This document shows, piece after piece, positions 25,884-33,755 of a stretch of 64,000 nt of DNA. Source of the DNA: Hydrogenobacter sp. T-2 (GTDB lineage Bacteria; Aquificota; Aquificia; Aquificales; Aquificaceae); contig NZ_CP117180.1 of the NCBI RefSeq assembly GCF_033971325.1, forward strand, positions 688,041 through 752,040. Reading direction: 5' to 3'. The stretch's first letter is position 1; each line of letters begins with the position of its first letter. A program made the translations under genes and the position numbers. Below the pieces are notes generated by a model, which saw only the letters and a list, made by a program, of their open reading frames with translations, made no database searches and was not told the DNA's origin.

Positions 25884-28800
25884 TTACCTCCTTCTTACCA
25901 TATCATACACCAAGGGTAGCACCACGAGGGTAAGAAGGGTAGAGGTAAATATGCCTCCTATTACCACTACCGCAAGGGGCTTTTGCACCTCAGAGCCTAT
26001 GTCTCTGCTCAGGAGCATGGGCAAAAGTCCAAGGGATGCGGCGGTGGCGGTTATAAGTATGGGTCTTAGCCTTCTTGAGCCTGCTTGGAAGAGGGCTTCT
26101 CTAACGGGCACACCCTCCTCTATGAGGCTTCTTGCGTAGGAGATAAGCACCACTCCATTTAAAACCGCAATACCGAAAACTGCGATAAATCCCACCGCAG
26201 AGGGGACGGAGAGGTTGTAGCCAGAAAGGTAAAGGGCTATAACGCCACCCACCACCGCAAAGGGGACGTTTAGCATAACCACAAGGGCATCCCTCAAAGA
26301 AACGTAGTTCATATACAAAAGCAAGAATATAAGCCCTATAGCCAAGGGAACCGCTATCATGAGCCTCTTCATAGCCCTCTCTTGGTTTTCAAACTGTCCT
26401 CCAAAGGCTATGTAGTATCCCTCGGGAAGTTTTATGCCTTTTTCTATCTTTGTTTTTATCTCCTGCACAAAGCCTCCTAAGTCTCTTCCAGTAAGATTGC
26501 TCTGAACAAGTGCATACCTCATGCCATTCTCTCTTCTTATCTTGTTGTAGCCTTCCGCTATGTATACGTCCGCCACCTCCGAGAGGGTAAGAAGGCTACC
26601 ATTCTGCGTAAGCACGGGCAAAGACCTTACCTCTTCCAAGGTTTTTTCCTTAAGGGTTAGGATTACAGGGAAGAGTATGGTCTCCTCTTGGAGCTGTGCT
26701 ATCTCTGAACCACCAAGGTAGTAGGAGACCACCTTCATTATGTCCTGAGTGGTAAGGTTATACTTCTGGAGCATCTCCTTTTTGGGAACTATCCTAAGCT
26801 GGAGTTTACCCGATTGAGCTTCCGTTTCCACGTCCACCGCACCCCTTGTCTGGGCTACAAGCTTCTCTATCTCTTCTGCCAGTTGGTTTATCTTATCAAG
26901 GTCTTCTCCAAACACCTTTATGGCAAGGGTTGCCTTTACTCCAGAGAGAAGCTCATCTATACGCATCTGTATGGGCTGGGTAAAGCTAAACTCCACGCCA
27001 GGCACACCCTCCAAGTCCTTTCTTAGAAGCTCTTCAAACTCAACCCTGCTTTTAAAGCTCCTCCACTCGCTTACGGGCTTTAGTATGATAAAGGTTTCTA
27101 TGTAGCTCACATCCTCTGGCTCTCCTACCTCTGCCCTTCCTATGTTGGAAAAGGTGTGGACTACCTCTGGGTATTTTAAGGCGGTCTCTTCCACGAGCCT
27201 TGCTACCCTCTTGGCTTCCTCAAGGGACACATTAGGGTCAAGGAAGGACTTTACAAGCACCGCACCCTCCTCAAGGGGTGGGGCAAACTCCTTTCCAACC
27301 CTTGAAAGCAAATACACGGAAAACACAAAGGAAGTAAGGGCAAGCAAAAGCACCACAGGTCTTACCCTAAAGGCAAAGGAAAGAAGGGAAACATACCTTT
27401 TTCTCAAGGCGGAAAAGAAGGCACTTTCTTCTCTTCCTCCCTTGAGAAGCCAGTAGGAAAGCACGGGCATAAAGACCAAGGCAACAAAGAGAGAGGAGAG
27501 CAAGGCAAGGATTATGGTAAGAGCCAGGGGCTTGTAGTATTTACCTTCCACCGATTCAAAGGTAAAGATGGGCAGAAAGACCACCGCAATGGTTAGGATG
27601 GCAAAGGTTAAGGGCTTTACTATCTCTTGGACTGAGGAAACTATAAGCGTGGTTTTTGAAGCCTGACGGTTTTCTGAAAGGTGTCTGTATATGTTTTCTA
27701 CCACCACCACGCTGGCATCCGCAAAGAGACCCAAGCCTATGGCAAGACCTCCCATGGTCATAAGGTTTGCGGATATGCCAAGGTTCTTAAGAAGAGAAAA
27801 GGTAATGAGGAGAGTTAGTGGGATAGAAAGCACCACAAGAAGTGCCACCCTCAAGTTCCAAAGATACAAGGCTATGGCTATGGTTATGAGGACTATACCT
27901 TCTATGAGAGCCTTCTCCACAGTGCTAATAGCCTTCTGGGTGAGGTATGCTTGGTCGTATATGACCTTTATGTCCACGCCTTGCGGTAGGACCTTTTTGG
28001 CTTCCTCTATTGCCCTCTTTAGCCTTTCCACGAGCTCCATAGTGTTTACGCCAACCCTTTTGAGGACTATGTTGCCCTGCACCTCTTGACCCTTGTAGGT
28101 AAAGGCACCCCTTCTATTGGGAAGCTCACCGGGGACAACCTGTGCAATATCGCCGAGCTTTATGTAGGTATCCTCTGTCTTTTTTACGGGGACCTTTAGC
28201 AGGTCCTCTACGCTTGCGTATCTTCCAAGACCACGCACCACCAAATCACCCTCGGGAGATTGGATAAAGCCACCTCCTGCAACTTGTCCGTACTCCTCAA
28301 GGGCATGTATTAGGTCATACAGGCTTAGGTTATACTGAAGGAGCTTTTGTGTGTCCACCTTTACAAGAAAGGCTTTTTCTGGACCCCATTGGGACACCTC
28401 CTCCACTCCATCCACAGCCTTTATAATGGGCTTGACCCTCCACTCCTGAAAGGTCTTTAGGTCTTCAAGGCTGTATTTACCTGTGGTATCCTGCAGGATG
28501 TAGAACATCACGTTTCCAAGACCTGAGGTGTTTGGACCCATGCGAGGGACAAAACCCTGTGGCAAAAGCCCCTGCACCTCCGAGAGCTTTTGAGAGACAA
28601 GGTTTCTGGCAAAGTATATGTCAGTGCCATCCTTGAAAAAGACGCTCACATAAGAGAGCCCCGGCAGGCTTATACTTCTTACAAGCTCCGCATCCTTTAT
28701 GCCAGAGAGTGCGGACTCTATAGGTTTTGTGACGAGAAGCTCTGTCTCCTCTGCGGACATGCCGGGTGTTTCTGTGTATATAACCACCTGCGTGGGAGTT

Positions 28801-28913
28801 GGGTCTGGAAAGGTATCCACTGGGATTTTAAGAAAGCTATACACACCATAGACCACCACAAGGAGAAGGAGCAAAAGCACAAAAAGCCTGTATGCTAAGA
28901 GCCTCTTAATCAT
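25884..28913 (-). CDS. cusA: heavy-metal RND efflux pump, CusA/CzcA family
   Basis: A 1009-residue inner-membrane proton-driven pump with 12 predicted helices and two large periplasmic loops, the normal size for HME-RND proteins. In helix 4 the segment GLGLFADASVVVVEN has D399 and E406. The first Asp of the CzcA motif (DFGxxxD) is replaced by Gly393, as in the monovalent-metal pump CusA, which also lacks it. This hints at copper or silver, but the methionine relay was not checked residue by residue. The gene follows its fusion-protein and outer-membrane partners with a 4-base overlap. Confidence 0.93.
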   Translation of the reverse strand: MIKRLLAYRLFVLLLLLLVVVYGVYSFLKIPVDTFPDPTPTQVVIYTETPGMSAEETELLVTKPIESALSGIKDAELVRSISLPGLSYVSVFFKDGTDIYFARNLVSQKLSEVQGLLPQGFVPRMGPNTSGLGNVMFYILQDTTGKYSLEDLKTFQEWRVKPIIKAVDGVEEVSQWGPEKAFLVKVDTQKLLQYNLSLYDLIHALEEYGQVAGGGFIQSPEGDLVVRGLGRYASVEDLLKVPVKKTEDTYIKLGDIAQVVPGELPNRRGAFTYKGQEVQGNIVLKRVGVNTMELVERLKRAIEEAKKVLPQGVDIKVIYDQAYLTQKAISTVEKALIEGIVLITIAIALYLWNLRVALLVVLSIPLTLLITFSLLKNLGISANLMTMGGLAIGLGLFADASVVVVENIYRHLSENRQASKTTLIVSSVQEIVKPLTFAILTIAVVFLPIFTFESVEGKYYKPLALTIILALLSSLFVALVFMPVLSYWLLKGGREESAFFSALRKRYVSLLSFAFRVRPVVLLLALTSFVFSVYLLSRVGKEFAPPLEEGAVLVKSFLDPNVSLEEAKRVARLVEETALKYPEVVHTFSNIGRAEVGEPEDVSYIETFIILKPVSEWRSFKSRVEFEELLRKDLEGVPGVEFSFTQPIQMRIDELLSGVKATLAIKVFGEDLDKINQLAEEIEKLVAQTRGAVDVETEAQSGKLQLRIVPKKEMLQKYNLTTQDIMKVVSYYLGGSEIAQLQEETILFPVILTLKEKTLEEVRSLPVLTQNGSLLTLSEVADVYIAEGYNKIRRENGMRYALVQSNLTGRDLGGFVQEIKTKIEKGIKLPEGYYIAFGGQFENQERAMKRLMIAVPLAIGLIFLLLYMNYVSLRDALVVMLNVPFAVVGGVIALYLSGYNLSVPSAVGFIAVFGIAVLNGVVLISYARSLIEEGVPVREALFQAGSRRLRPILITATAASLGLLPMLLSRDIGSEVQKPLAVVVIGGIFTSTLLTLVVLPLVYDMVRRR

Positions 28914-29917
28914 CGCTCCGCCTGTGCCTTGAGGAATATAACACCCTCTGTTGCCACCTCTTCTCCATCGGAGAGACCCTCCACCATGACCCTGTTTCCA
29001 GAGGAAAGGAGCACTCTTACCCTTCTTACCTCAAAGCCATCCTTTACCCTCACAAAGACCACTTCCTGACCCTTTACCCTCTGAACCGCAGAAACGGGAA
29101 GCCAAGCACCCCTTTGGGCTTTTCCCCTTATTACTATCTGCGTCTTTAACCCCTCCTTTAGACTGCTGTCCCTGTTTTCTACCACAAAACGCAGAACCTG
29201 TTTACCAGTGGCTGGGTCAAGCCTCGGAGAGACCCACTCAAGCCTCGCAGGATAAAGCCTTCCCTCATACTCCAAAAAGCTGTTTCCCTCTACCCTAAAG
29301 CCTGGGTCCGCATAGGCATAAGCCCACAGCCTTGAATAGTCTTGGACCTTAAAGAGCATACTCCCCAACCCCACAGAAGAACCAAGCACTGCCTTCTGCT
29401 CCACTATCACCCCAGACCTTGGACTCCTTATCAAAAGGTTGTCCCCTCTGACCTCTCCAAAAGAGTCCCTGCTTTGCAAAAGTGCTTTGTATTCGGAAAG
29501 TGCCCTTTCATATTCCACCTTTGCGGAGAAGTATCTTGCATAGGGTATGACCTCTTCCTTATAGAGGAGTTCCTCCCTTTTGAGAAGGTCTTCTGCGGTC
29601 TGAAGCCTTACCTTTGCCATACGAATTTGAGCGTTTAGCTCCGCTATCCTTGGAGAGTAAACCTCCGCCAGAGGCTGACCTTTCCTAACCTTGTCTCCTT
29701 CCTTTGCGTATAGCTTTTTTACTATACCCTCAATGGGTGCGTAAACCTCCACGCTCATGCTTGCGTCCGCCTTTAGCTGGGCTGGTATCCTAAGCTCTGG
29801 GCTTTGAGTTTCTATCTTTACCCTCTGCGTTCTTATTCCCAGCTTTTCCATGCTTGCAGGTTCTACCCTTATAACCTGTGCAAACACCACAAAGGGTATC
29901 AATAACATCCACACCAT
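28910..29917 (-). CDS. cusB: RND efflux periplasmic adaptor subunit, CusB/CzcB-like
   Basis: A 335-residue membrane-fusion protein with an N-terminal signal (WMLLIPFVVFAQVI). The biotinyl-lipoyl-like hairpin contains VEVYAPIEGIVKKLYAKEGDKVRKGQPL, and a coiled hairpin lies between about 90 and 150. The beta-barrel region follows. No N-terminal methionine cluster of the classic CusB metal site is seen. It overlaps cusC by 19 bases and cusA by 4 bases. It links pump and outer-membrane channel in the periplasm. Confidence 0.9.
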   Translation of the reverse strand: MVWMLLIPFVVFAQVIRVEPASMEKLGIRTQRVKIETQSPELRIPAQLKADASMSVEVYAPIEGIVKKLYAKEGDKVRKGQPLAEVYSPRIAELNAQIRMAKVRLQTAEDLLKREELLYKEEVIPYARYFSAKVEYERALSEYKALLQSRDSFGEVRGDNLLIRSPRSGVIVEQKAVLGSSVGLGSMLFKVQDYSRLWAYAYADPGFRVEGNSFLEYEGRLYPARLEWVSPRLDPATGKQVLRFVVENRDSSLKEGLKTQIVIRGKAQRGAWLPVSAVQRVKGQEVVFVRVKDGFEVRRVRVLLSSGNRVMVEGLSDGEEVATEGVIFLKAQAER

Positions 29918-31083
29918 TTTGACCCTCCGTAGGCTATGCCCTTTGCATACTCTGTATGTGCCTGCAGGAGAAGTTCTAACTTCCTCTTTAAGAGGTCGTA
30001 GTAGCTTTTCCTTGTCTGAGAGAGCTCAAGAAGGGTTATGGTTCTTAGCTTGTAGCTTTTTAAGGCAAGCTCAAGCTCCTTTTGTGCCTGTGGTATTAGC
30101 TCCCTTTGGATTTTTTCTACCTGTCTTTTTATCTCCTCATACTGAGTTTTTGAAGAGTTAAGCTGGGCTAAAGCCTTTTGTTTTTGACTTTTTTCTTCCG
30201 CAAGCAGAAGCTCCCTTTGGGCACTGAGTTCTAAGATCTCTCCCTGTCTTTTGTAAAAGATGGGAAGACCTACCGTAAGACCCACCCTAAAGCCATATTC
30301 CCTGTCCCCAACCTTCTCTCCAGTAAGGCTTAGTGAGTAGTTAGGCTTTGCCAAGAGCCTTTCCACCTCCACCTGCCTGGATATGCTCTCTTTTCCAAGA
30401 CGATAGTATGCAAAAAGAGACGTATCTTCAAGGTTCATTTCCTTCCATTCAGGAAGTGTAAACTCTCCCTCTACCTTGTCTACGTCCTTACCCACCATAA
30501 CCGAAAGCTCCTTAAGGACCCCTCTGTATCTTGCCTCTGTTATTCTCCTTTCACCCTCAAGGAGCTCAAGCTCCCTTTCTGCCCTCAAAAGCTCAAGCCT
30601 TGTGGTCTCGCCGAGTTTAAAGCTCCTCTCCACAAAATCCCTTATCTCCCTTTGAAGGGCAAGCTCCTCTTCCATAACCTTTAGAAGTTCTTTCAGATAA
30701 AGGGCATTATAAAAGAGGGAGTATACCTCGCTTGCAAGCCTGTTTTTTTCCGTTTCTATACGATAGTCCAAGGCGGTGCTTTGAAACTTGTAGACTTCAC
30801 CTGCAAGCCTCAAAGTGCTTGGATACACAATAGGCTGAGAGTAGGTGAAGTTATAAAGTGGTGCCTTTGAAAAACTCTCCTTTGAAGTGCCAAAGTTCCC
30901 CACCTCCAAAGAAAGGCTGGGGTTCAAGCCCGAGCGGTAGCTTAGCCTTTTTCCCTCATAGACAAGCCTTTCTGCGAAAAGACCCTTTATAGAAGGACTG
31001 TTCTCTATGGCGGAGTCTATAGCCTCCTTCAAATCAAGAGCAAAGGAAAGGCTATAAAGCAGTAATACAAAGGCTAAAAGCAT
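29899..31083 (-). CDS. cusC: outer-membrane efflux channel, TolC/CusC family
   Basis: A ~394-residue outer-membrane efflux protein. A signal peptide precedes LDLKEAIDSAIENSPSIKG, the start of the first TolC repeat. Long helical segments follow, and the second repeat includes YKLRTITLLELSQTRKSYYD. The start is uncertain. The ATG at 31083 lies 8 bases after a TATAAT box, but it leaves the signal peptide without a basic residue. The TTG at 31092 gives MKLMLLAF with a Lys, yet it overlaps that -10 box. Read-through from the regulator operon could allow the longer form. The operator at 31108-31125 lies just upstream. Confidence 0.88.
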   Translation of the reverse strand: MLLAFVLLLYSLSFALDLKEAIDSAIENSPSIKGLFAERLVYEGKRLSYRSGLNPSLSLEVGNFGTSKESFSKAPLYNFTYSQPIVYPSTLRLAGEVYKFQSTALDYRIETEKNRLASEVYSLFYNALYLKELLKVMEEELALQREIRDFVERSFKLGETTRLELLRAERELELLEGERRITEARYRGVLKELSVMVGKDVDKVEGEFTLPEWKEMNLEDTSLFAYYRLGKESISRQVEVERLLAKPNYSLSLTGEKVGDREYGFRVGLTVGLPIFYKRQGEILELSAQRELLLAEEKSQKQKALAQLNSSKTQYEEIKRQVEKIQRELIPQAQKELELALKSYKLRTITLLELSQTRKSYYDLLKRKLELLLQAHTEYAKGIAYGGSKWCGCY

Positions 31084-31091
31084 CAGCTTCA

Positions 31092-31097
31092 ATTATA
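31092..31097 (-). promoter_or_regulatory. -10 box of cusCBA
   Basis: A minus-strand TATAAT lies 10 bases downstream of the GTTAATC direct repeat and 8 bases before the ATG at 31083. No good -35 box is present, as expected for a promoter dependent on an OmpR-type activator bound to the repeat. Confidence 0.6.
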
Positions 31098-31107
31098 CCT
31101 CAGAAAA

Positions 31108-31125
31108 GATTAACAGAAGATTAAC
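31108..31125 (-). promoter_or_regulatory. GATTAAC direct repeat, predicted operator of cusCBA
   Basis: GATTAAC occurs at 31108-31114 and 31119-31125, an 11-base (one helical turn) period. The same repeat lies at 33301-33318 before the regulator operon, at nearly the same distance from the -10 box (10 versus 9 bases). It overlaps the last codons and stop of the kinase gene. It is probably bound by the OmpR-type regulator encoded nearby. Confidence 0.65.
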
Positions 31126-32308
31126 CGCCCTTGGAAAACTCCACCCAGAAGGAAACCTTATACAGCTCACCCTCTACCTCTTGCTTTGCCCCTATTTTCC
31201 AACCCAAAACATCACAAAGCCTCTTTGCCACATAAAGTCCAACACCACCCACCGGCTTTTCAAAGATGCCATCCACCAAGGGTTTAGAGGATAGGTTCTC
31301 TACCTTTAGCTTACCATCCTTTAAGAAAACCCAAACCTCTCCCTCTCCGTGCCTTATGGCATTGTCCAAAAGCACATCAAAAACCTCCATGGAAAGCTCT
31401 GGGTCGCATTCAACGAATACTTCTTCAAGCTCGCTCCTTAACCTCTCCGATGGATAGAGCCTCAAAAGCTCTTTTAGCAGGCTCTTTATATTGCAGGTCT
31501 GGAAAGATGGACTATAGGACTGAGCCTCCAGCTTTGTAAGCCTTAGGAAGGTTCTTGCACTTCTTTCTATCTGGTGAATCTCTTCCTTTATACTCCTTAG
31601 GTCTAAGTCCTTATGTCTTCTTGAAAGCAGGTCTATCTTTAGGTATAGCCTGCCAAGAGGCGTCTTTAATGAGTGGCTAAGAGCCATAAGTAGGTCTCTG
31701 TAGTGGATGGATTGTCTTTTCAGGTCTTGCACCCTTTTTCTCAACTCTTCAACAAGAGGTCTTATCTCCGCATAGACGCTTACCTCTTTTCCCTCAAGGC
31801 TCTCTCTTACCGCCTTCTCAAGCCCCAGAAGGCTACTGCGAACAAAAAGCCAATAAAATATAAGGATAAGAGAGATAAATAGCACCCAGCCAGTAAAAAG
31901 CACATACCTGAGGAGTTCAAGAAACTCCACTCCCTGACTTATGTCTATGCCATACTGCAGGTAAAAGCCCCTTGGGGTTTTCACAGTTATAAAGCGATAG
32001 GTTTGCGTTCCAAACTTAAGGTTATCCGTATAGGGTAGTGTGTTTGGGTTAAAGGGTGGTATTAGGTCAAGCCTGCTTGCATCTACCACGAGCCCCTTTT
32101 GGTTTCTAAGCACGAAGAGCTCACGCTTGCTTATATCTTCACCCTCCGCGTATAACCTTTCAAACTCTGCCACATCTTCCACAAGGTGGTTGTCTATTAG
32201 GATATAAAAGGCTTTTTCCACACCCCAGTATATACCCGCAAAGAAAAGCCCGCTAAAAAAAGAGACCACAAAAAGAAAAAGAAAAAAACTCTTACGCAAA
32301 GACATCAC
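31121..32308 (-). CDS. sensor histidine kinase of the metal-efflux system
   Basis: A 395-residue membrane kinase. TM1 spans about 8-30, a periplasmic sensing region about 31-135, and TM2 about 136-157. A short linker leads to a HisKA domain with phospho-accepting H212 in ALSHSLKTPLGR. The HATPase domain has DVLLDNAIRHGEG and GGVGLYVAKRL. The ATP lid is shortened. It overlaps the response-regulator gene by 4 bases. A role like CusS (sensing periplasmic metal) is inferred from the adjacent efflux genes. Confidence 0.88.
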   Translation of the reverse strand: MMSLRKSFFLFLFVVSFFSGLFFAGIYWGVEKAFYILIDNHLVEDVAEFERLYAEGEDISKRELFVLRNQKGLVVDASRLDLIPPFNPNTLPYTDNLKFGTQTYRFITVKTPRGFYLQYGIDISQGVEFLELLRYVLFTGWVLFISLILIFYWLFVRSSLLGLEKAVRESLEGKEVSVYAEIRPLVEELRKRVQDLKRQSIHYRDLLMALSHSLKTPLGRLYLKIDLLSRRHKDLDLRSIKEEIHQIERSARTFLRLTKLEAQSYSPSFQTCNIKSLLKELLRLYPSERLRSELEEVFVECDPELSMEVFDVLLDNAIRHGEGEVWVFLKDGKLKVENLSSKPLVDGIFEKPVGGVGLYVAKRLCDVLGWKIGAKQEVEGELYKVSFWVEFSKGG

Positions 32309-32955
32309 AAAATCCTATAGCCAAGACCCTTCTGTGTTTTTATTATATCCCTGCCTATCTTTTTCCTTAGGCGATGTATGAGAACCTCTACCGTGTTGCT
32401 CTCCGCTTCGTAGTTCTTTAAAGCCTTTTCTAAAAGCTCTTCCCTTGATACGAACCTGCCCCTGTTTAGCGTGAGATATTCCAGTATGAGATACTCACCA
32501 AGGGTTAGACTCACTTCTTCTTGCCCCACAAAGACCTTCTTCTGTGTTAGGTTTATTCTTACGCCTCCTAAGTCTACCTCCGCACTTTCAAGCCCTGCGT
32601 ATCTTCTAAGGACAGCTCTTATGCGTGCCAAAAGCTCCTCAAAATGAAAGGGTTTTGTAATGTAGTCATCCGCACCTATATGAAAAAAGTCCACCTTATT
32701 CTTTATATCAGAAACCACGGTAAGGGCTATGACTGGCACCTTTGAGCCTTCTGACCTTAGCCTCTTGAGAAACTCCCTTCCATCCATACTGGGTAAAAAG
32801 TAGTCCAGCAAAATAAGGTCAAATTCTTCAGAAAGGGCGAGGTCAAGCCCTCGCTTCCCATCAAGGGCAAGCCTCACCCTATAACCTTCTTGTTCCAAGA
32901 GTTCCTTGAGTGCGGTAGCAAGGCTTGTGTCATCCTCCACAAGGAGCACTCTCAC
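32305..32955 (-). CDS. OmpR-family response regulator of the metal-efflux system
   Basis: A 216-residue regulator. The receiver has the acidic pair E7/D8/D9, phospho-acceptor D51 in LILLDYFLPSMDG and the conserved Lys in DDYITKPF. The C-terminal winged helix ends with the recognition helix TVEVLIHRLRKKIG. Such regulators bind direct repeats about one helical turn apart, which fits the GATTAAC repeats at 31108 and 33301. It overlaps both neighbours by 4 bases. Confidence 0.93.
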   Translation of the reverse strand: MRVLLVEDDTSLATALKELLEQEGYRVRLALDGKRGLDLALSEEFDLILLDYFLPSMDGREFLKRLRSEGSKVPVIALTVVSDIKNKVDFFHIGADDYITKPFHFEELLARIRAVLRRYAGLESAEVDLGGVRINLTQKKVFVGQEEVSLTLGEYLILEYLTLNRGRFVSREELLEKALKNYEAESNTVEVLIHRLRKKIGRDIIKTQKGLGYRIL

Positions 32956-33254
32956 CTGCTAACACCCTCCATAAACCTCTGCCTAAGTTCAGACTTCTCC
33001 CTTTTACCCTGCACCTTTACCTGAGCCTTGCATTCCTCAAAAGCCCAAAAGTCCTTTGCCTTTTGCAAGCATTCCCGTTCTCTCTGTATGTTTCTTTCCC
33101 TTATCTTAAGAGCCTCTTCTCTAAACTGCTTGCACCTGTCCCAGTTTTGCTGACACCAGAGCTTATGCTCCTTTTTGCCCATGTGTGGTGGCTGTGCAAG
33201 GGCAAGGGTTGAAAAACCTACCAAAGCTGTAAGGATAGCTAATGCTTTCCTCAT
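32952..33254 (-). CDS. small periplasmic Cys-containing protein of the metal-efflux operon
   Basis: A 100-residue protein with a signal peptide cleaved after about residue 20 (TLALAQ). The mature part is helical, highly charged and has four Cys (in WCQQNWDRCKQ, ECLQ and FEECKAQ) as well as His and Met near the mature N-terminus. The size and place next to a metal-responsive regulator recall periplasmic metal-binding helpers such as CusF, ZraP or CpxP, but no family is recognised. A strong AGGAGGT ribosome site supports the ATG at 33254. It is the first gene of the regulator operon. Confidence 0.7.
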   Translation of the reverse strand: MRKALAILTALVGFSTLALAQPPHMGKKEHKLWCQQNWDRCKQFREEALKIRERNIQRERECLQKAKDFWAFEECKAQVKVQGKREKSELRQRFMEGVSR

Positions 33255-33285
33255 GTTAGCACCTCCTAAAAGTTTTGATAGTTAT

Positions 33286-33318
33286 AGAATAGTTTCCAAA
33301 GATTAACCATAAATTAAC
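33286..33318 (-). promoter_or_regulatory. promoter and GATTAAC operator of the metal-regulator operon
   Basis: On the plus strand GATTAAC (33301-33307) and AATTAAC (33312-33318) lie 11 bases apart. On the minus strand a TATTCT -10 box (33286-33291) follows after 9 bases. The arrangement matches that before cusC. The ATTAACCAT unit also precedes the divergent small gene at 33340, which may therefore be co-regulated. Confidence 0.6.
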
Positions 33319-33339
33319 CATGGGTTATACTCTTTATTG

Positions 33340-33597
33340 ATGGTGCAAATGTTTTTCCTAAAAAGAAAGCCGAGCCTTTACCTGCTTAAGGTCCTTGCCA
33401 AGTTAATACTTTGGGTTCTCTCCTCGGAAAAGAGGAGAAAAAGGCTCTATCTTCTTCTAAAGCCCGTGGTAAAACTATATGGAAGAATTCTCTTTGGCAC
33501 TATGAGAGGAGTTTACGGCGTAGCCCTCTGGCTTCTTGCCTATGCATTAAGTTATTTTGTAAAGCTATTTGTGAGAAAAGCAAGAGTAGAAAAGTAA
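33340..33597 (+). CDS. small basic membrane-associated protein, unrecognised
   Basis: An 85-residue frame rich in Leu, Lys and Arg, with two hydrophobic stretches (about residues 13-27 and 58-77) separated by basic clusters (SSEKRRKRLY). I do not recognise a family. A TATACT box lies 8 bases before the ATG at 33340, so a leaderless transcript is likely; the TTG one codon earlier is less probable. It is divergent from the metal-regulator operon and shares the gap containing the GATTAAC repeat. Confidence 0.5.
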   Translation: MVQMFFLKRKPSLYLLKVLAKLILWVLSSEKRRKRLYLLLKPVVKLYGRILFGTMRGVYGVALWLLAYALSYFVKLFVRKARVEK

Positions 33598-33694
33598 TTG
33601 CCTTTTTTAGTTTTAGACTATGCCTAAGAAATGGCTCATGGTGAAGATTGAAATGAGAGGAATGAGGTTTTAGCTTGCTGAAATACATACATCA

Positions 33695-33712
33695 AAAACC
33701 ATGTAGGGTTTT
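33695..33712. repeat. inverted repeat upstream of gltB
   Basis: AAAACC (33695-33700) and GGTTTT (33707-33712) form a 6+6 inverted repeat about 45 bases before the gltB start. It could be an operator or a weak terminator for the preceding small gene. No U-run follows. Confidence 0.35.
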
Positions 33713-33755
33713 ATATTAAAATATTAACCCATTTACCCTTTTGAGAGGTGAAGAG

